A stretch of 64,000 bases of DNA. It comes from Stenotrophomonas maltophilia. GTDB taxonomy: Bacteria > Pseudomonadota > Gammaproteobacteria > Xanthomonadales > Xanthomonadaceae. The number at the start of each line of letters is the position of its first letter. Positions within the stretch are counted from its first letter, which is position 1. Location of the stretch: assembly GCF_002138415.1 (NCBI RefSeq), contig NZ_CP015612.1, positions 1,714,001-1,778,000 on the forward strand, written 5' to 3'. This document shows positions 54,873 through 64,000 of this stretch, piece after piece. The notes under the pieces were generated by a model that did no database searches, had not been told where the DNA came from, and saw only the letters and a list, made by a program, of their open reading frames with translations. Made by a program: the position numbers and the translations under genes.

Positions 54873-56762
54873 TCAGGCCGACAACTCCAGCAGCAGCTTG
54901 TTCAGGCGTGCCACGTAGGCGCCGGGATCCTTCAGGCTGTCACCGGCGGCCAGTGCGGCCTGATCGAACAGCACCCGGCCCAGATCGTCGAAACGCGCGC
55001 CATCGGCTTCGGCATCGAGCTTGGCGATCAGCGGGTGGCCCGGGTTGATCTCCAGCACCGGCTTGCTGTCCGGCACCTTCTGCCCGCTGGCTTCCAGGAT
55101 CTGGCGCATCTGCAGGCCCAGGTCCTGTTCGCCGATGGCCAGCACCGCCGGCGAATCGGTCAGGCGGTGCGAGACGCGCACTTCGGCCACGTCATCGCCC
55201 AGCACCGTCTTCAGGCGCTCGACCAGGCCCTGTTTGTCCTTGGCCGCCGCTTCCTGTTCCTGCTTGTCCGCTTCGGTTTCCAGCGCGCCCAGGTCGAGGT
55301 CGCCACGGGCGATGTCGACGAAGCCCTTGCCGTCGAAATCGGTCAGGTAGCCCATCAGCCACTCGTCGATACGGTCGGTCAGCAGCAGCACTTCCACGCC
55401 CTTCTTGCGGAACACTTCCAGGTGCGGGCTGTTGCGCACCTGGCTGTAGCTCTCGCCGGTCAGGTAATAGATCTTGTCCTGGCCTTCGGTCATGCGGCCG
55501 AGGTAATCGGCCAGCGACACGCTCTGTGCATCGCCGTCGCCACGGGTGGAGGCAAAGCGCAGCAGGCCGGCCACCTTCTCGCGGTTGTTGTAGTCCTCGG
55601 CCGGGCCTTCCTTCAGCACCTGGCCGAATTCCTTCCAGAACGTGGCGTACTGCTCGGGCTTGTCAGCGGCCAGCTTCTCCAGCATGTCCAGCGAGCGCTT
55701 GGTCAGCGCCGCCTTCATCGAATCGATGACCGGACCGGACTGCAGGATCTCGCGCGAAACGTTCAGCGACAGGTCGTTGGAATCGACCACGCCCTTGATG
55801 AAGCGCAGGTACAGCGGCAGGAACTGCTCGGCCTGGTCCATCACGAACACGCGCTGCACGTACAGCTTCAGGCCCTTGGGCGCATCGCGGTGGTACAGGT
55901 CGAACGGCGCGCGGCCGGGCACGTACAGCAGCGAGGTGTACTCCAGCTTGCCTTCAACCTTGTTGTGGCTCCACGCCAGCGGGTCGCTGTGGTCGTGCGC
56001 CACGTGCTTGTAGAACTCGGTGTACTCGGCGTCGCTGATCTCGGTGCGGGGGCGGGTCCACAGCGCGCTGGCGCGATTGACGGTTTCCCATTCGACCGCA
56101 GCGCCTTCTTGGCCTTCCTTCGGCATCTGGATCGGCAGGCCGATGTGATCCGAATATTTCTTGAGGATGCTGCGCAGGCGCCAGCCATCGGCGAAGTCGT
56201 GCTCGCCGTCCTTCAGGTGCAGCACGATGCGGGTGCCGCGCTCGGCTTTGTCGACGGTGGCGACTTCGAAATCGCCTTCGCCGCGCGAGGTCCAGCGCAC
56301 GCCTTCGCCTGCAGCCAGGCCGGCGCGGCGCGAGGTCACTTCCACTTCGTCGGCGACGATGAAGGCGCTGTAGAAGCCGACGCCGAACTGGCCGATCAGC
56401 TGCGAATCCTTCTTCTGGTCGCCGGACAGCTGGCGCAGGAAATCGCCGGTACCCGACTTGGCGATGGTGCCGAGGTGGGCGATGGCTTCGGCGCGGCTCA
56501 TGCCGATGCCGTTGTCTTCGATGGTGATGGTGTGGGCGGCGGGGTCGAAGCTGACGCGCACGCGTAGCTCGCTGTCGCCTTCCAGCAGGGCCGGCTGGGT
56601 CAGGGCCTCGAAGCGCAGCTTGTCGGCGGCGTCGGCGGCGTTGGAGACCAGCTCGCGGAGGAAGATTTCCTTGTTGGAGTACAGCGAGTGGATCATCAGC
56701 TGCAGCAGCTGCTTGACTTCGGTCTGGAAGCCAAGGGTTTCGGTCTGGGTGGTCTCGGTCAT
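54873..56762 (-). CDS. htpG: Molecular chaperone HtpG (Hsp90)
   Basis: A 629-residue ATP-dependent chaperone. The N-terminal ATPase has [39 protein letters not shown] and [12 protein letters not shown]. The middle domain has the catalytic Arg region, and the C-terminal dimerisation domain ends LLLELSA. ATG at 56762. A sigma-32-like promoter lies 53-78 bp upstream. Confidence 0.97.
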   Translation of the reverse strand: MTETTQTETLGFQTEVKQLLQLMIHSLYSNKEIFLRELVSNAADAADKLRFEALTQPALLEGDSELRVRVSFDPAAHTITIEDNGIGMSRAEAIAHLGTIAKSGTGDFLRQLSGDQKKDSQLIGQFGVGFYSAFIVADEVEVTSRRAGLAAGEGVRWTSRGEGDFEVATVDKAERGTRIVLHLKDGEHDFADGWRLRSILKKYSDHIGLPIQMPKEGQEGAAVEWETVNRASALWTRPRTEISDAEYTEFYKHVAHDHSDPLAWSHNKVEGKLEYTSLLYVPGRAPFDLYHRDAPKGLKLYVQRVFVMDQAEQFLPLYLRFIKGVVDSNDLSLNVSREILQSGPVIDSMKAALTKRSLDMLEKLAADKPEQYATFWKEFGQVLKEGPAEDYNNREKVAGLLRFASTRGDGDAQSVSLADYLGRMTEGQDKIYYLTGESYSQVRNSPHLEVFRKKGVEVLLLTDRIDEWLMGYLTDFDGKGFVDIARGDLDLGALETEADKQEQEAAAKDKQGLVERLKTVLGDDVAEVRVSHRLTDSPAVLAIGEQDLGLQMRQILEASGQKVPDSKPVLEINPGHPLIAKLDAEADGARFDDLGRVLFDQAALAAGDSLKDPGAYVARLNKLLLELSA

Positions 56763-56814
56763 CGATAAGGCTCCGTGTGCAATGCCGCGCCAGCGCGTGC
56801 GGCCTCGCCAAGGG

Positions 56815-56840
56815 GTATGGCTGATTGTCCCGAAATCAAG
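56815..56840 (-). promoter_or_regulatory. Possible sigma-32 (heat-shock) promoter of htpG
   Basis: On the minus strand CTTGAT (56835-56840) is separated by 14 bases from CCATAC (56815-56820), preceded by CC. This resembles CTTGAA-N13-17-CCCCATNT, in the right place for a heat-shock gene. Confidence 0.5.
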
Positions 56841-56884
56841 GGGTTGTTCTGGCAGGGCGGCGCCCTGCACCCGCAGAGGCCACG

Positions 56885-56916
<32 letters not shown>

Positions 56917-56932
56917 GGGCATTCCGTGGGAT

Positions 56933-57115
56933 GGCGGGGCGGTGTGGGTTGGCAGGACACGCCGTAAACCCGTCCATGGGGGCTCGATGGCGCCTTGCTC
57001 GTGTGCGCTGTCCTGCGCACACGGCAAGACCGGGGTTGGGCGTCCTGCCCAACCCGCCCGAGGCATGCCTCGGGCCCATGGCGCCAACGGTCCTGCCAAC
57101 CCACACCGCCCCGCC
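56933..57115 (+). repeat. Long hairpin L6, expanded variant
   Basis: Perfect 26-bp arms (56933-56958 with 57090-57115) enclose a core of 131 nt instead of 52. The first half is normal (ACGCCGTAAA, CCC-GTCCAT-GGG). In the second hairpin the GGCGCC/GGCGCC stem is kept. Its loop is replaced by three nested palindromes: CGTGTGCGC/GCGCACACG, GGGTTGGGC/GCCCAACCC and CCCGAGGCATGCCTCGGG. Confidence 0.85.
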
Positions 57116-57138
57116 TCTGACAGTTGGCCGGTGCCTGT

Positions 57139-57320
57139 TGGTGGGTGCCGACCGTTGGTCGGCACATCTGTCGGATATCGAATGAATTCATCCACGCATG
57201 GCGTGGATCTACTGGCAACGGTGGCTGTTGGTAGGTGTCGACCTTGGTCGACACGATTTTTTCATAAGACATCGATATCCAACCCAGTGCCGACCAACGG
57301 TCGGCACCCACCAGAGCAGA
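57139..57320. repeat. SMAG-type palindromes between L6 and L7
   Basis: Units on GTGGGTGCCGACCGTTGGTC, ATCCACGCATGGCGTGGATC and GTAGGTGTCGACCTTGGTCG, plus an inverted GTGCCGACCAACGGTCGGCA. The first and last units are inverted partners. Two of the four are the same unit types as in island 1. Confidence 0.75.
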
Positions 57321-57354
57321 AAGCCCTTCCGACAGATCGCAGGAAACTGTCGAA

Positions 57355-57456
57355 GGCGGGGTGGGTCCGGTTGAGGGGGCGTGAGCGCCATGGATGGCGC
57401 GACCGAGCCTCCATGGACGGATTTACGGCGTCCCCCTCAACCGGACCCACCCCGCC
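57355..57456 (-). repeat. Long hairpin L7 (three-way-junction family)
   Basis: Perfect 25-bp arms (57355-57379 with 57432-57456) match the L1 arms except for one pair, changed on both sides. On the minus strand the core (57380-57431) reads ACGCCGTAAA, TCC-GTCCAT-GGA, GGCTCGGTC, GCGCC-ATCCAT-GGCGC, TCACG. The TCC/GGA stem is a compensated change from CCC/GGG. Confidence 0.85.
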
Positions 57457-57581
57457 ATCCCACAGGAAGCCAGCTTTTGACGTTGACGTTGCTGTGGCTT
57501 CTGCGGGTGCCGGGCGCCGCCCGGCCGAACTACAATCCCGCTCATGCTGAAATTCTCGAATACCTCCCGCCGGGGGCGCCG

Positions 57582-58696
<1,115 letters not shown>

Positions 58697-58756
58697 GCCC
58701 CGCTGTACCCGCACCCCATTACGTACAACACCACGCACCATTCCGGGAGGAAACCC

Positions 58757-59248
58757 ATGAACACCACCATGCGCGCGATGCTGATCGCTTCGTTGGCCCT
58801 GGCCTTCACCGCCTGCAAGAAGGAAGAGGCCGCTCCGGTCGACGAGGCCAAGCAGGCGCTGGTCGCTCCGTCCAAGGACGACGATGCAGGCTGGAAGAAG
58901 TACCTGCAGGAAGTGGCGATCCAGAACATGGGCAACATCACCAACAGCCCGTTCCTGTACTACCTCTCGCCGGAATCGGACCCGGACTTCCAGGCCAAGT
59001 ACGAGCGCCAGACCGAGAGCGCGACCCAGGCCGTGGCCCGTGGCGTGCAGCCGGGCAACATGCTGGCCTTCGGTTCGTCGGCCTCGGGCAAGATGGCTGA
59101 CATGATCCAGGCCGTCTTCAAGGACGTGTCGCCGGATTCGATGAAGGGCGTGCGCGTCGTCTTCATCGGCCAGTCGGCCGACAACGCTCGTGTGCAGGCT
59201 GCGATCCAGCCGACCGGTGCCGAGTACATTTTCGTCGAAGCCAAGTAA
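58757..59248 (+). CDS. Predicted lipoprotein of unknown function
   Basis: A 163-residue protein with lipobox FTAC (Cys20) followed by a charged linker (KKEEAAPVDEAK). The mature domain includes WKKYLQEVAIQNM, FLYYLSPESDPDF, GNMLAFGSSASGKMADMIQAVF and VVFIGQSADNARVQ. I do not recognise the family. It has GGGAGGAAA upstream of the ATG. It lies between coaD and a ferredoxin gene on the same strand. Confidence 0.7.
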   Translation: MNTTMRAMLIASLALAFTACKKEEAAPVDEAKQALVAPSKDDDAGWKKYLQEVAIQNMGNITNSPFLYYLSPESDPDFQAKYERQTESATQAVARGVQPGNMLAFGSSASGKMADMIQAVFKDVSPDSMKGVRVVFIGQSADNARVQAAIQPTGAEYIFVEAK

Positions 59249-59380
59249 TACCGAGCCATGGCGGCCATGCTCCGGCATGGCCCGGGCGGCGTCCTGCAAG
59301 GGTGCCGCTGATGACCTGACCGGCCCGCGCGCCCGCGCTGGCCGGTCCTTTGTCCCAGGGCGCGGGCGAGGAGTATCGCC

Positions 59381-59662
59381 GTGTCGCTGAAAATCAACGA
59401 GCTCTGCGTCAACTGCGACGTATGTGAGCCGGCCTGCCCGAACCAGGCCATTGCGATGGGTGAAACCATCTACGTGATCGACCCTGCGCGCTGCACCGAA
59501 TGCGTGGGTCATTTCGACGAGCCACAGTGCGTGGTCGTCTGCCCGGTCGAGTGCATCGACCCGGACCCGGAGATCGTGGAAACCGAAGACCAGCTGCTGG
59601 CCAAGCTGCGCCAGCTGCAGCACGATCACCCCGAACTCTACGCGGAGCCCCCATCCGAATGA
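59381..59662 (+). CDS. 2[4Fe-4S] ferredoxin, YfhL type
   Basis: A 93-residue ferredoxin. CVNCDVCEPACPNQAI and CTECVGHFDEPQCVVVCPVEC supply the two clusters; the longer loop between cysteines in the second is typical of Allochromatium-type/YfhL ferredoxins. In many proteobacteria this gene sits after coaD, as here. GTG start with GAGGAG nine bases upstream. It overlaps ggt (ATGA). Confidence 0.93.
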   Translation: MSLKINELCVNCDVCEPACPNQAIAMGETIYVIDPARCTECVGHFDEPQCVVVCPVECIDPDPEIVETEDQLLAKLRQLQHDHPELYAEPPSE

Positions 59663-61389
59663 AGACGCTGATCGTCCGCCCCCTGTTGCTGCTCGGCCTG
59701 CTGCTGAGCCCGATCGCTTGGGCCGACAACCCGGCCCGCGCCGAACGCCCCGACGGCGCCGCCATTGCCAGCGGCCATGCGCTGGCCACCCAGGCCGGTA
59801 TCGACATTCTGGCGCAGGGCGGCAACGCCTTCGACGCCGCGGTGGCGGTGTCGTCCACGCTGGCGGTGGTCGAGCCGATCAGTTCCGGGCTGGGTGGCGG
59901 CGGCTTCTTCCTGCTGTACGACGCAGCCACCGGCAAGGACGTGATGCTGGATGCGCGCGAGACCGCACCGGCCGCGGCAACCCCGCAGGCCTTCCTCGAC
60001 AAGCAGGGCAACCTGGACCGTGATCGTTCGGTCAATGGTGCCTGGTCGGCGGGTATTCCCGGCCTGCCCGCGGCGCTGGTCGAGCTGTCGGCCAAGCACG
60101 GCAAGCTGCCGTTGTCGGCCTCGCTGCAGCCGGCGATCCGCATCGCGCGCGAAGGTTTCCCGGTGTACGACCGCATGGCCAAGGGCTATGCCTCTCGCCG
60201 TGAGGTGATGGAGCGCTATCCCGGCACGCGCGAGGTCTACCTGCGCAATGGCAAGCCGATCGCCACCGGCGACCTGTTCAAGCAGCCGGAGCTGGCACAG
60301 ACGCTGGAGCGCCTGGCCGCGGGTGGTTTCGATGGCTTCTACAAGGGCCAGACCGGAAAGCTGTTGCTGGCCGGCGTGAAGCAGGCCGGCGGCAAGTGGA
60401 CCGCTGAAGAGCTGGCCGGCTACCGCGTGAAGCAGCGTGAACCGATCGTGTTCAACTACAACGGCTGGAAGATCACCACAGCGCCGCCGCCGTCGTCCGG
60501 TGGCATCGCGCTGGCCAGCATGCTGCAGATCCTGGAAGGCTGGGATATCAGGAAGATGGACCCGGCGCACCGCACCCATCTGGTGGTGGAGTCGATGCGC
60601 CGCGCCTACCGCGACCGCACCTTCTTCCTCGGCGATCCGGACTTCGTGCAGATCCCGCAGAAGGTGCTGACCAGCAAGGACTACGCACAGGGTCTGCGGG
60701 CGACCATCCATCCGGAGAAGGCCACGCCCAGCGACCTGCTGTCGGGCAACCCGACGCCGCTGGAAGATGACGAGACCACCCACTTCTCGATCATCGACCG
60801 TGACGGCAACCGTGTCGGCGCCACCCAGACCGTCAACCTGCTTTACGGCTCGGGGCTGATTCCCAAGGGCACCGGCGTGCTGCTGAACAACGAGATGGAC
60901 GACTTCGCGCTGAAGCCGGGTACGCCCAACGCGTTCGGCGTGATGGGCTATGAAGCCAATGCGCCGAAGGCGGGCAAGCGCATGCTCAGCTCGATGACCC
61001 CGACCTTCATGGAGAACGCCGACAAGGTGGTGGTGCTGGGCACCCCGGGTGGCAGCCGCATCATCACCATGGTGCTGCTGGGCATCCTCGGCTACGACGA
61101 CGGCCTGGATGCGCAGCAGGTGGCCGCGCTGCCGCGCTACCACCACCAGTGGCTGCCGGACCTCATCGAAGCCGAGGACGATGCGTTCGACGCGGCGACG
61201 GTGAAGCAGCTGCAGGCGATGGGCCACAAGATCGACCTGCCGGGTGACGTTGCCGCCGGTGGCCGCGGTTCCAGTCACGTGTGGGGCAACCTGCAGACCG
61301 TGGAATGGGACCGCAAGGCCAACAGGCTGTTCGGCGGCAGCGACCCGCGCAACCCGGTGGGCAGTGCCCAGGTCGTGCCGGCACGCTGA
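59659..61389 (+). CDS. ggt: Gamma-glutamyltransferase
   Basis: A 576-residue periplasmic proenzyme with signal peptide (residues 1-22, ending AWA). It hydrolyses or transfers the gamma-glutamyl group of glutathione. GGNAFDAAVAVSSTLAVVEP and SGLGGGGFFLLYDA are in the large subunit. The autocleavage site is before the nucleophilic Thr in DDETTHFSIIDRDG, followed by TVNLLYGSGLIPKGTGVLLNNEMDDF. ATG overlaps the ferredoxin stop. Confidence 0.95.
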   Translation: MKTLIVRPLLLLGLLLSPIAWADNPARAERPDGAAIASGHALATQAGIDILAQGGNAFDAAVAVSSTLAVVEPISSGLGGGGFFLLYDAATGKDVMLDARETAPAAATPQAFLDKQGNLDRDRSVNGAWSAGIPGLPAALVELSAKHGKLPLSASLQPAIRIAREGFPVYDRMAKGYASRREVMERYPGTREVYLRNGKPIATGDLFKQPELAQTLERLAAGGFDGFYKGQTGKLLLAGVKQAGGKWTAEELAGYRVKQREPIVFNYNGWKITTAPPPSSGGIALASMLQILEGWDIRKMDPAHRTHLVVESMRRAYRDRTFFLGDPDFVQIPQKVLTSKDYAQGLRATIHPEKATPSDLLSGNPTPLEDDETTHFSIIDRDGNRVGATQTVNLLYGSGLIPKGTGVLLNNEMDDFALKPGTPNAFGVMGYEANAPKAGKRMLSSMTPTFMENADKVVVLGTPGGSRIITMVLLGILGYDDGLDAQQVAALPRYHHQWLPDLIEAEDDAFDAATVKQLQAMGHKIDLPGDVAAGGRGSSHVWGNLQTVEWDRKANRLFGGSDPRNPVGSAQVVPAR

Positions 61390-61393
61390 TCCT

Positions 61394-61416
61394 GTAGTGC
61401 CGGCCGCTGGCCGGCA
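61394..61416. repeat. Single SMAG repeat
   Basis: GTAGTGCCGGCCGCTGGCCG followed by GCA: the same unit as at 43232 and 51402 but as a monomer, five bases after the ggt stop. Confidence 0.8.
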
Positions 61417-61432
61417 ATCTGGCTCAATATCG

Positions 61433-61459
61433 AAACCCCGCCTTTGCCGGCGGGGTTTT
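61433..61459 (+). terminator. Terminator after ggt
   Basis: A CCCCGCC/GGCGGGG stem with a six-base loop, flanked by AAA and followed by TTTTCTGTTTTCC. A clear intrinsic terminator. Confidence 0.9.
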
Positions 61460-61509
61460 CTGTTTTCCTTCTAGCGATTATTTAACGAGCCGGCGCCGAT
61501 AATCGACGC

Positions 61510-62397
<888 letters not shown>

Positions 62398-62399
62398 GG

Positions 62400-62483
62400 G
62401 TAGAGCCGCGCCTATGCTCGGCTGCTCCTCTGAACGGTCGTGCACGTTACGGATGCTTGAGCCGAGCATGGGCTCGGCTCTAC
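62400..62483. repeat. SMAG inverted pair with spacer
   Basis: GTAGAGCCGCGCCTATGCTC and an inverted partner GAGCCGAGCATGGGCTCGGC ending TCTAC flank about 30 bp of unique sequence, in the gap between the convergent MBL and PsiF genes. Confidence 0.75.
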
Positions 62484-62493
62484 GTCACTGCCA

Positions 62494-62787
62494 TTACGAC
62501 GCCTTCAGGCAGCTGCTCATGAAGGTCTTGCGCGCATCACCGGCCAGCTTCTTGGCGCCGGCGTCGGCGTTGCACTTGCGCATGCGCTCCTGCTGCGCAT
62601 TGGCCGGCTTGGCGTCGGCGGCGTGGCCACTGAGGCAGGAGCTCTGCGCGGTCTTGTAGGCATCACCCTTCAAGCCCTTGTTCTTGGCCGAGCATTCGGC
62701 CATGCGCTGCTGCTGCGGGGTGGTGGCGTTTGCAGCCAGGGGCAGGCCGACCAGCAGGGCGGCGGCCAGCAGGAAAGAGGCTTTCAT
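62494..62787 (-). CDS. PsiF-repeat periplasmic protein
   Basis: A 97-residue secreted protein. A signal peptide ends near ANA (residue 20), then two copies of the PsiF repeat are visible: QQQRMAECSAKNKGLKGDAYKTAQSSCL and QERMRKCNADAGAKKL followed by RKTFMSSCLKAS, each with two Cys. PsiF was named for phosphate-starvation induction in E. coli; its role is unknown. Two adjacent ATGs (62790, 62787) follow GGAG. Confidence 0.88.
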   Translation of the reverse strand: MKASFLLAAALLVGLPLAANATTPQQQRMAECSAKNKGLKGDAYKTAQSSCLSGHAADAKPANAQQERMRKCNADAGAKKLAGDARKTFMSSCLKAS

Positions 62788-62912
62788 CATGGGGCTCCAA
62801 GCGGTGGCGGGTGCGCGGAGCATTCGCTTCGGGCCGGCAAGGCCACGTGAAGAATCGCGCCATTGCCGCGCCTGCTTGCGGCGACGTTCAGATCGGCGTA
62901 TTACTTAGCCAT

Positions 62913-63272
62913 ATGGGTAAGTATGGTGCCGCCGTTCAAGACGTCTTCCATGCACTGGCCGACCCGACCCGTTGCGCGATCGTGGCCGCGCTGGGGCGGG
63001 GGCCGCGCACCGTATCGGTGCTGGCCGAGCCTTTCCAGATGGCCTTGCCCTCGCTGATGAAACATCTGGCCGTACTGGAACGCAGCGGCGTGGTGCGCAG
63101 CCACAAGCAGGGGCGCATACGTACCTGCGAACTGGTGCCGGCGCGGCTGGGCCAGGCCGAGAAGTGGCTGGCCGAACAGCGTGTCGTGTGGGAGGCGCGC
63201 GCCGACCGCATGGTCGATTTCGTCGAAACCCTTCACCGACAGGAGCAGGCCCATGGCCGTAGACGCAGGTAA
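62913..63272 (+). CDS. ArsR-family transcriptional regulator
   Basis: A 119-residue winged-helix repressor: VFHALADPTRCAIVAALGRGPRTVSVLAEPF, MALPSLMKHLAVLERSGVV (recognition helix) and KQGRIRTCELV (wing). There is no clear metal-binding CxC, so it is of the non-metal subtype commonly paired with AHSA1/SRPBCC genes. It overlaps the following SRPBCC gene by 20 bp. Confidence 0.9.
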   Translation: MGKYGAAVQDVFHALADPTRCAIVAALGRGPRTVSVLAEPFQMALPSLMKHLAVLERSGVVRSHKQGRIRTCELVPARLGQAEKWLAEQRVVWEARADRMVDFVETLHRQEQAHGRRRR

Positions 63273-63732
63273 CAACCCCGATACCGATCTGGTCATCAGC
63301 CGTGTGCTGAACGCACCGCGCGCTGCCTTGTGGCGGGCGTGGACCGATCCGGAACTGCTGCGCCAGTGGTGGTGCCCGAAGCCGTGGACCACCGAGGTGC
63401 GCGCATTCGACCTGCGCCCCGGCGGGGCCTTCCACACCTTCATGCAGGGCCCGGATGGCGGCAGCAGTGACAATCCGGGCAGCTTCCTGGAGATCGTGCC
63501 GCAGCAGCGTCTGGTGTTCACTTCGATGCTGGGTGCGGGCTGGCGACCGCAGTCACCGTGGCTGGGCTTCACCGCCGTCATCACGATGGAGGATGAGGAG
63601 CAGGGCTGCCGCTACACCGCGCGGGTGATGCACCCGGACAAGGCCCTGCGTGACCAGCATGAGCAGCTGGGCTTCTTCGACGGCTGGAACACCGTCATCG
63701 GCCAGCTGGAAACCTTCGCAGCCGGCCTGTAG
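63253..63732 (+). CDS. SRPBCC (AHSA1-like) domain protein
   Basis: A 159-residue START-like fold protein. LVISRVLNAPRAALWRAWTD, LLRQWWCPKPW, FDLRPGGAFHTFM and the C-terminal GFFDGWNTVIGQLETFAAG are the AHSA1-type pattern. It binds a hydrophobic ligand in a deep pocket; the ligand is unknown. Co-expression with an overlapping ArsR gene is the rule for this pair. ATG at 63253 with AGGAG upstream. Confidence 0.88.
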   Translation: MAVDAGNNPDTDLVISRVLNAPRAALWRAWTDPELLRQWWCPKPWTTEVRAFDLRPGGAFHTFMQGPDGGSSDNPGSFLEIVPQQRLVFTSMLGAGWRPQSPWLGFTAVITMEDEEQGCRYTARVMHPDKALRDQHEQLGFFDGWNTVIGQLETFAAGL

Positions 63733-63746
63733 GCCGGCATCCGGGG

Positions 63747-63830
63747 TGGGGTCAGAGCCCTTTCTGCGAAAGGGATCCGACCCCCGCGATGTTGGGGTCA
63801 GATCCCTTTCGCAGAAAGGGCCCTGATCCC
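63747..63830. repeat. Two inverted GGGGTCAGA palindromes
   Basis: GGGGTCAGAGCCCTTTCTGC folds on itself (63747-63784). A second copy, in reverse complement, is at 63794-63830. The pair lies between the convergent SRPBCC and upp genes. Confidence 0.75.
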
Positions 63831-63841
63831 GGTTCGCCGGT

Positions 63842-64000
<159 letters not shown>

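Overview
The window is high-GC gammaproteobacterial chromosome, most likely Stenotrophomonas (maltophilia complex) or a close Xanthomonadaceae relative. This is inferred from the gene content, the Entner-Doudoroff cluster organisation, frequent GTG/TTG starts, and many short GTAG-ended palindromes of the SMAG repeat type known from S. maltophilia. Almost all of it is core chromosome, densely packed, with many ATGA/GTGA stop-start overlaps. There is no prophage, transposase or CRISPR array.

Layout. 1-10.3 kb: end of an OmpA-domain gene, a two-gene c-type cytochrome operon (TsdA-like dihaem plus trihaem protein), two alpha/beta hydrolases, an MFS transporter behind a perfect LacI-type palindrome, a TonB siderophore receptor, and a pirin/LysR divergent pair. 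10.3-10.8 kb: a complex repeat island. 10.9-21 kb: three tRNA-Arg(ACG), a leftward series (gcvR-like, bcp, phoH, lipoprotein, DUF1275, thiD, hydrolase), then dapA with a BamC-like lipoprotein, fdxA, a sugar porter and tRNA-Glu(CTC). 21-27 kb: pcnB-folK-panB-panC-(membrane protein)-panD-pgi. 27.4-30.7 kb: a compact class II lanthipeptide locus (precursor plus LanM) with no transporter or immunity gene nearby. 30.7-35.4 kb: a RegBA/PrrBA-type redox two-component system, ispG, a PAP2 phosphatase and a GacA-type regulator. 35.8-43.2 kb: eda, edd, pgl, glk and zwf, which together take glucose to pyruvate and glyceraldehyde-3-phosphate, followed by a stand-alone sugar-ABC ATPase. 43.4-48.8 kb: ygfZ, then an SdhAF4-like assembly factor, sdhCDAB, sdhE and a ygfX-like gene. 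48.8-64 kb: lolCE-type permease and lolD, yggX/mutY, ftsY, a rod-protein fragment, htpG, a second repeat island, rsmD, coaD, a YfhL-type ferredoxin, ggt, an MBL hydrolase, a PsiF protein, an ArsR/SRPBCC pair and the 3' end of upp.

The most unusual structure is a family of seven long intergenic hairpins. Each has arms of 22-28 bp, perfectly or nearly perfectly complementary but mostly different from copy to copy. The arms enclose a core of 52 nt that can fold into two small hairpins with CCAT-containing loops. The small stems differ between copies by compensatory base changes. Four of the seven copies sit in two composite islands (10.29-10.83 kb and 56.85-57.53 kb) with the same modular plan: a 7-bp GC hairpin, a CAACAG hexamer tract, a long hairpin, SMAG palindromes, then the same modules inverted. 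I do not recognise this family from memory. The lanthipeptide locus is the second highlight.
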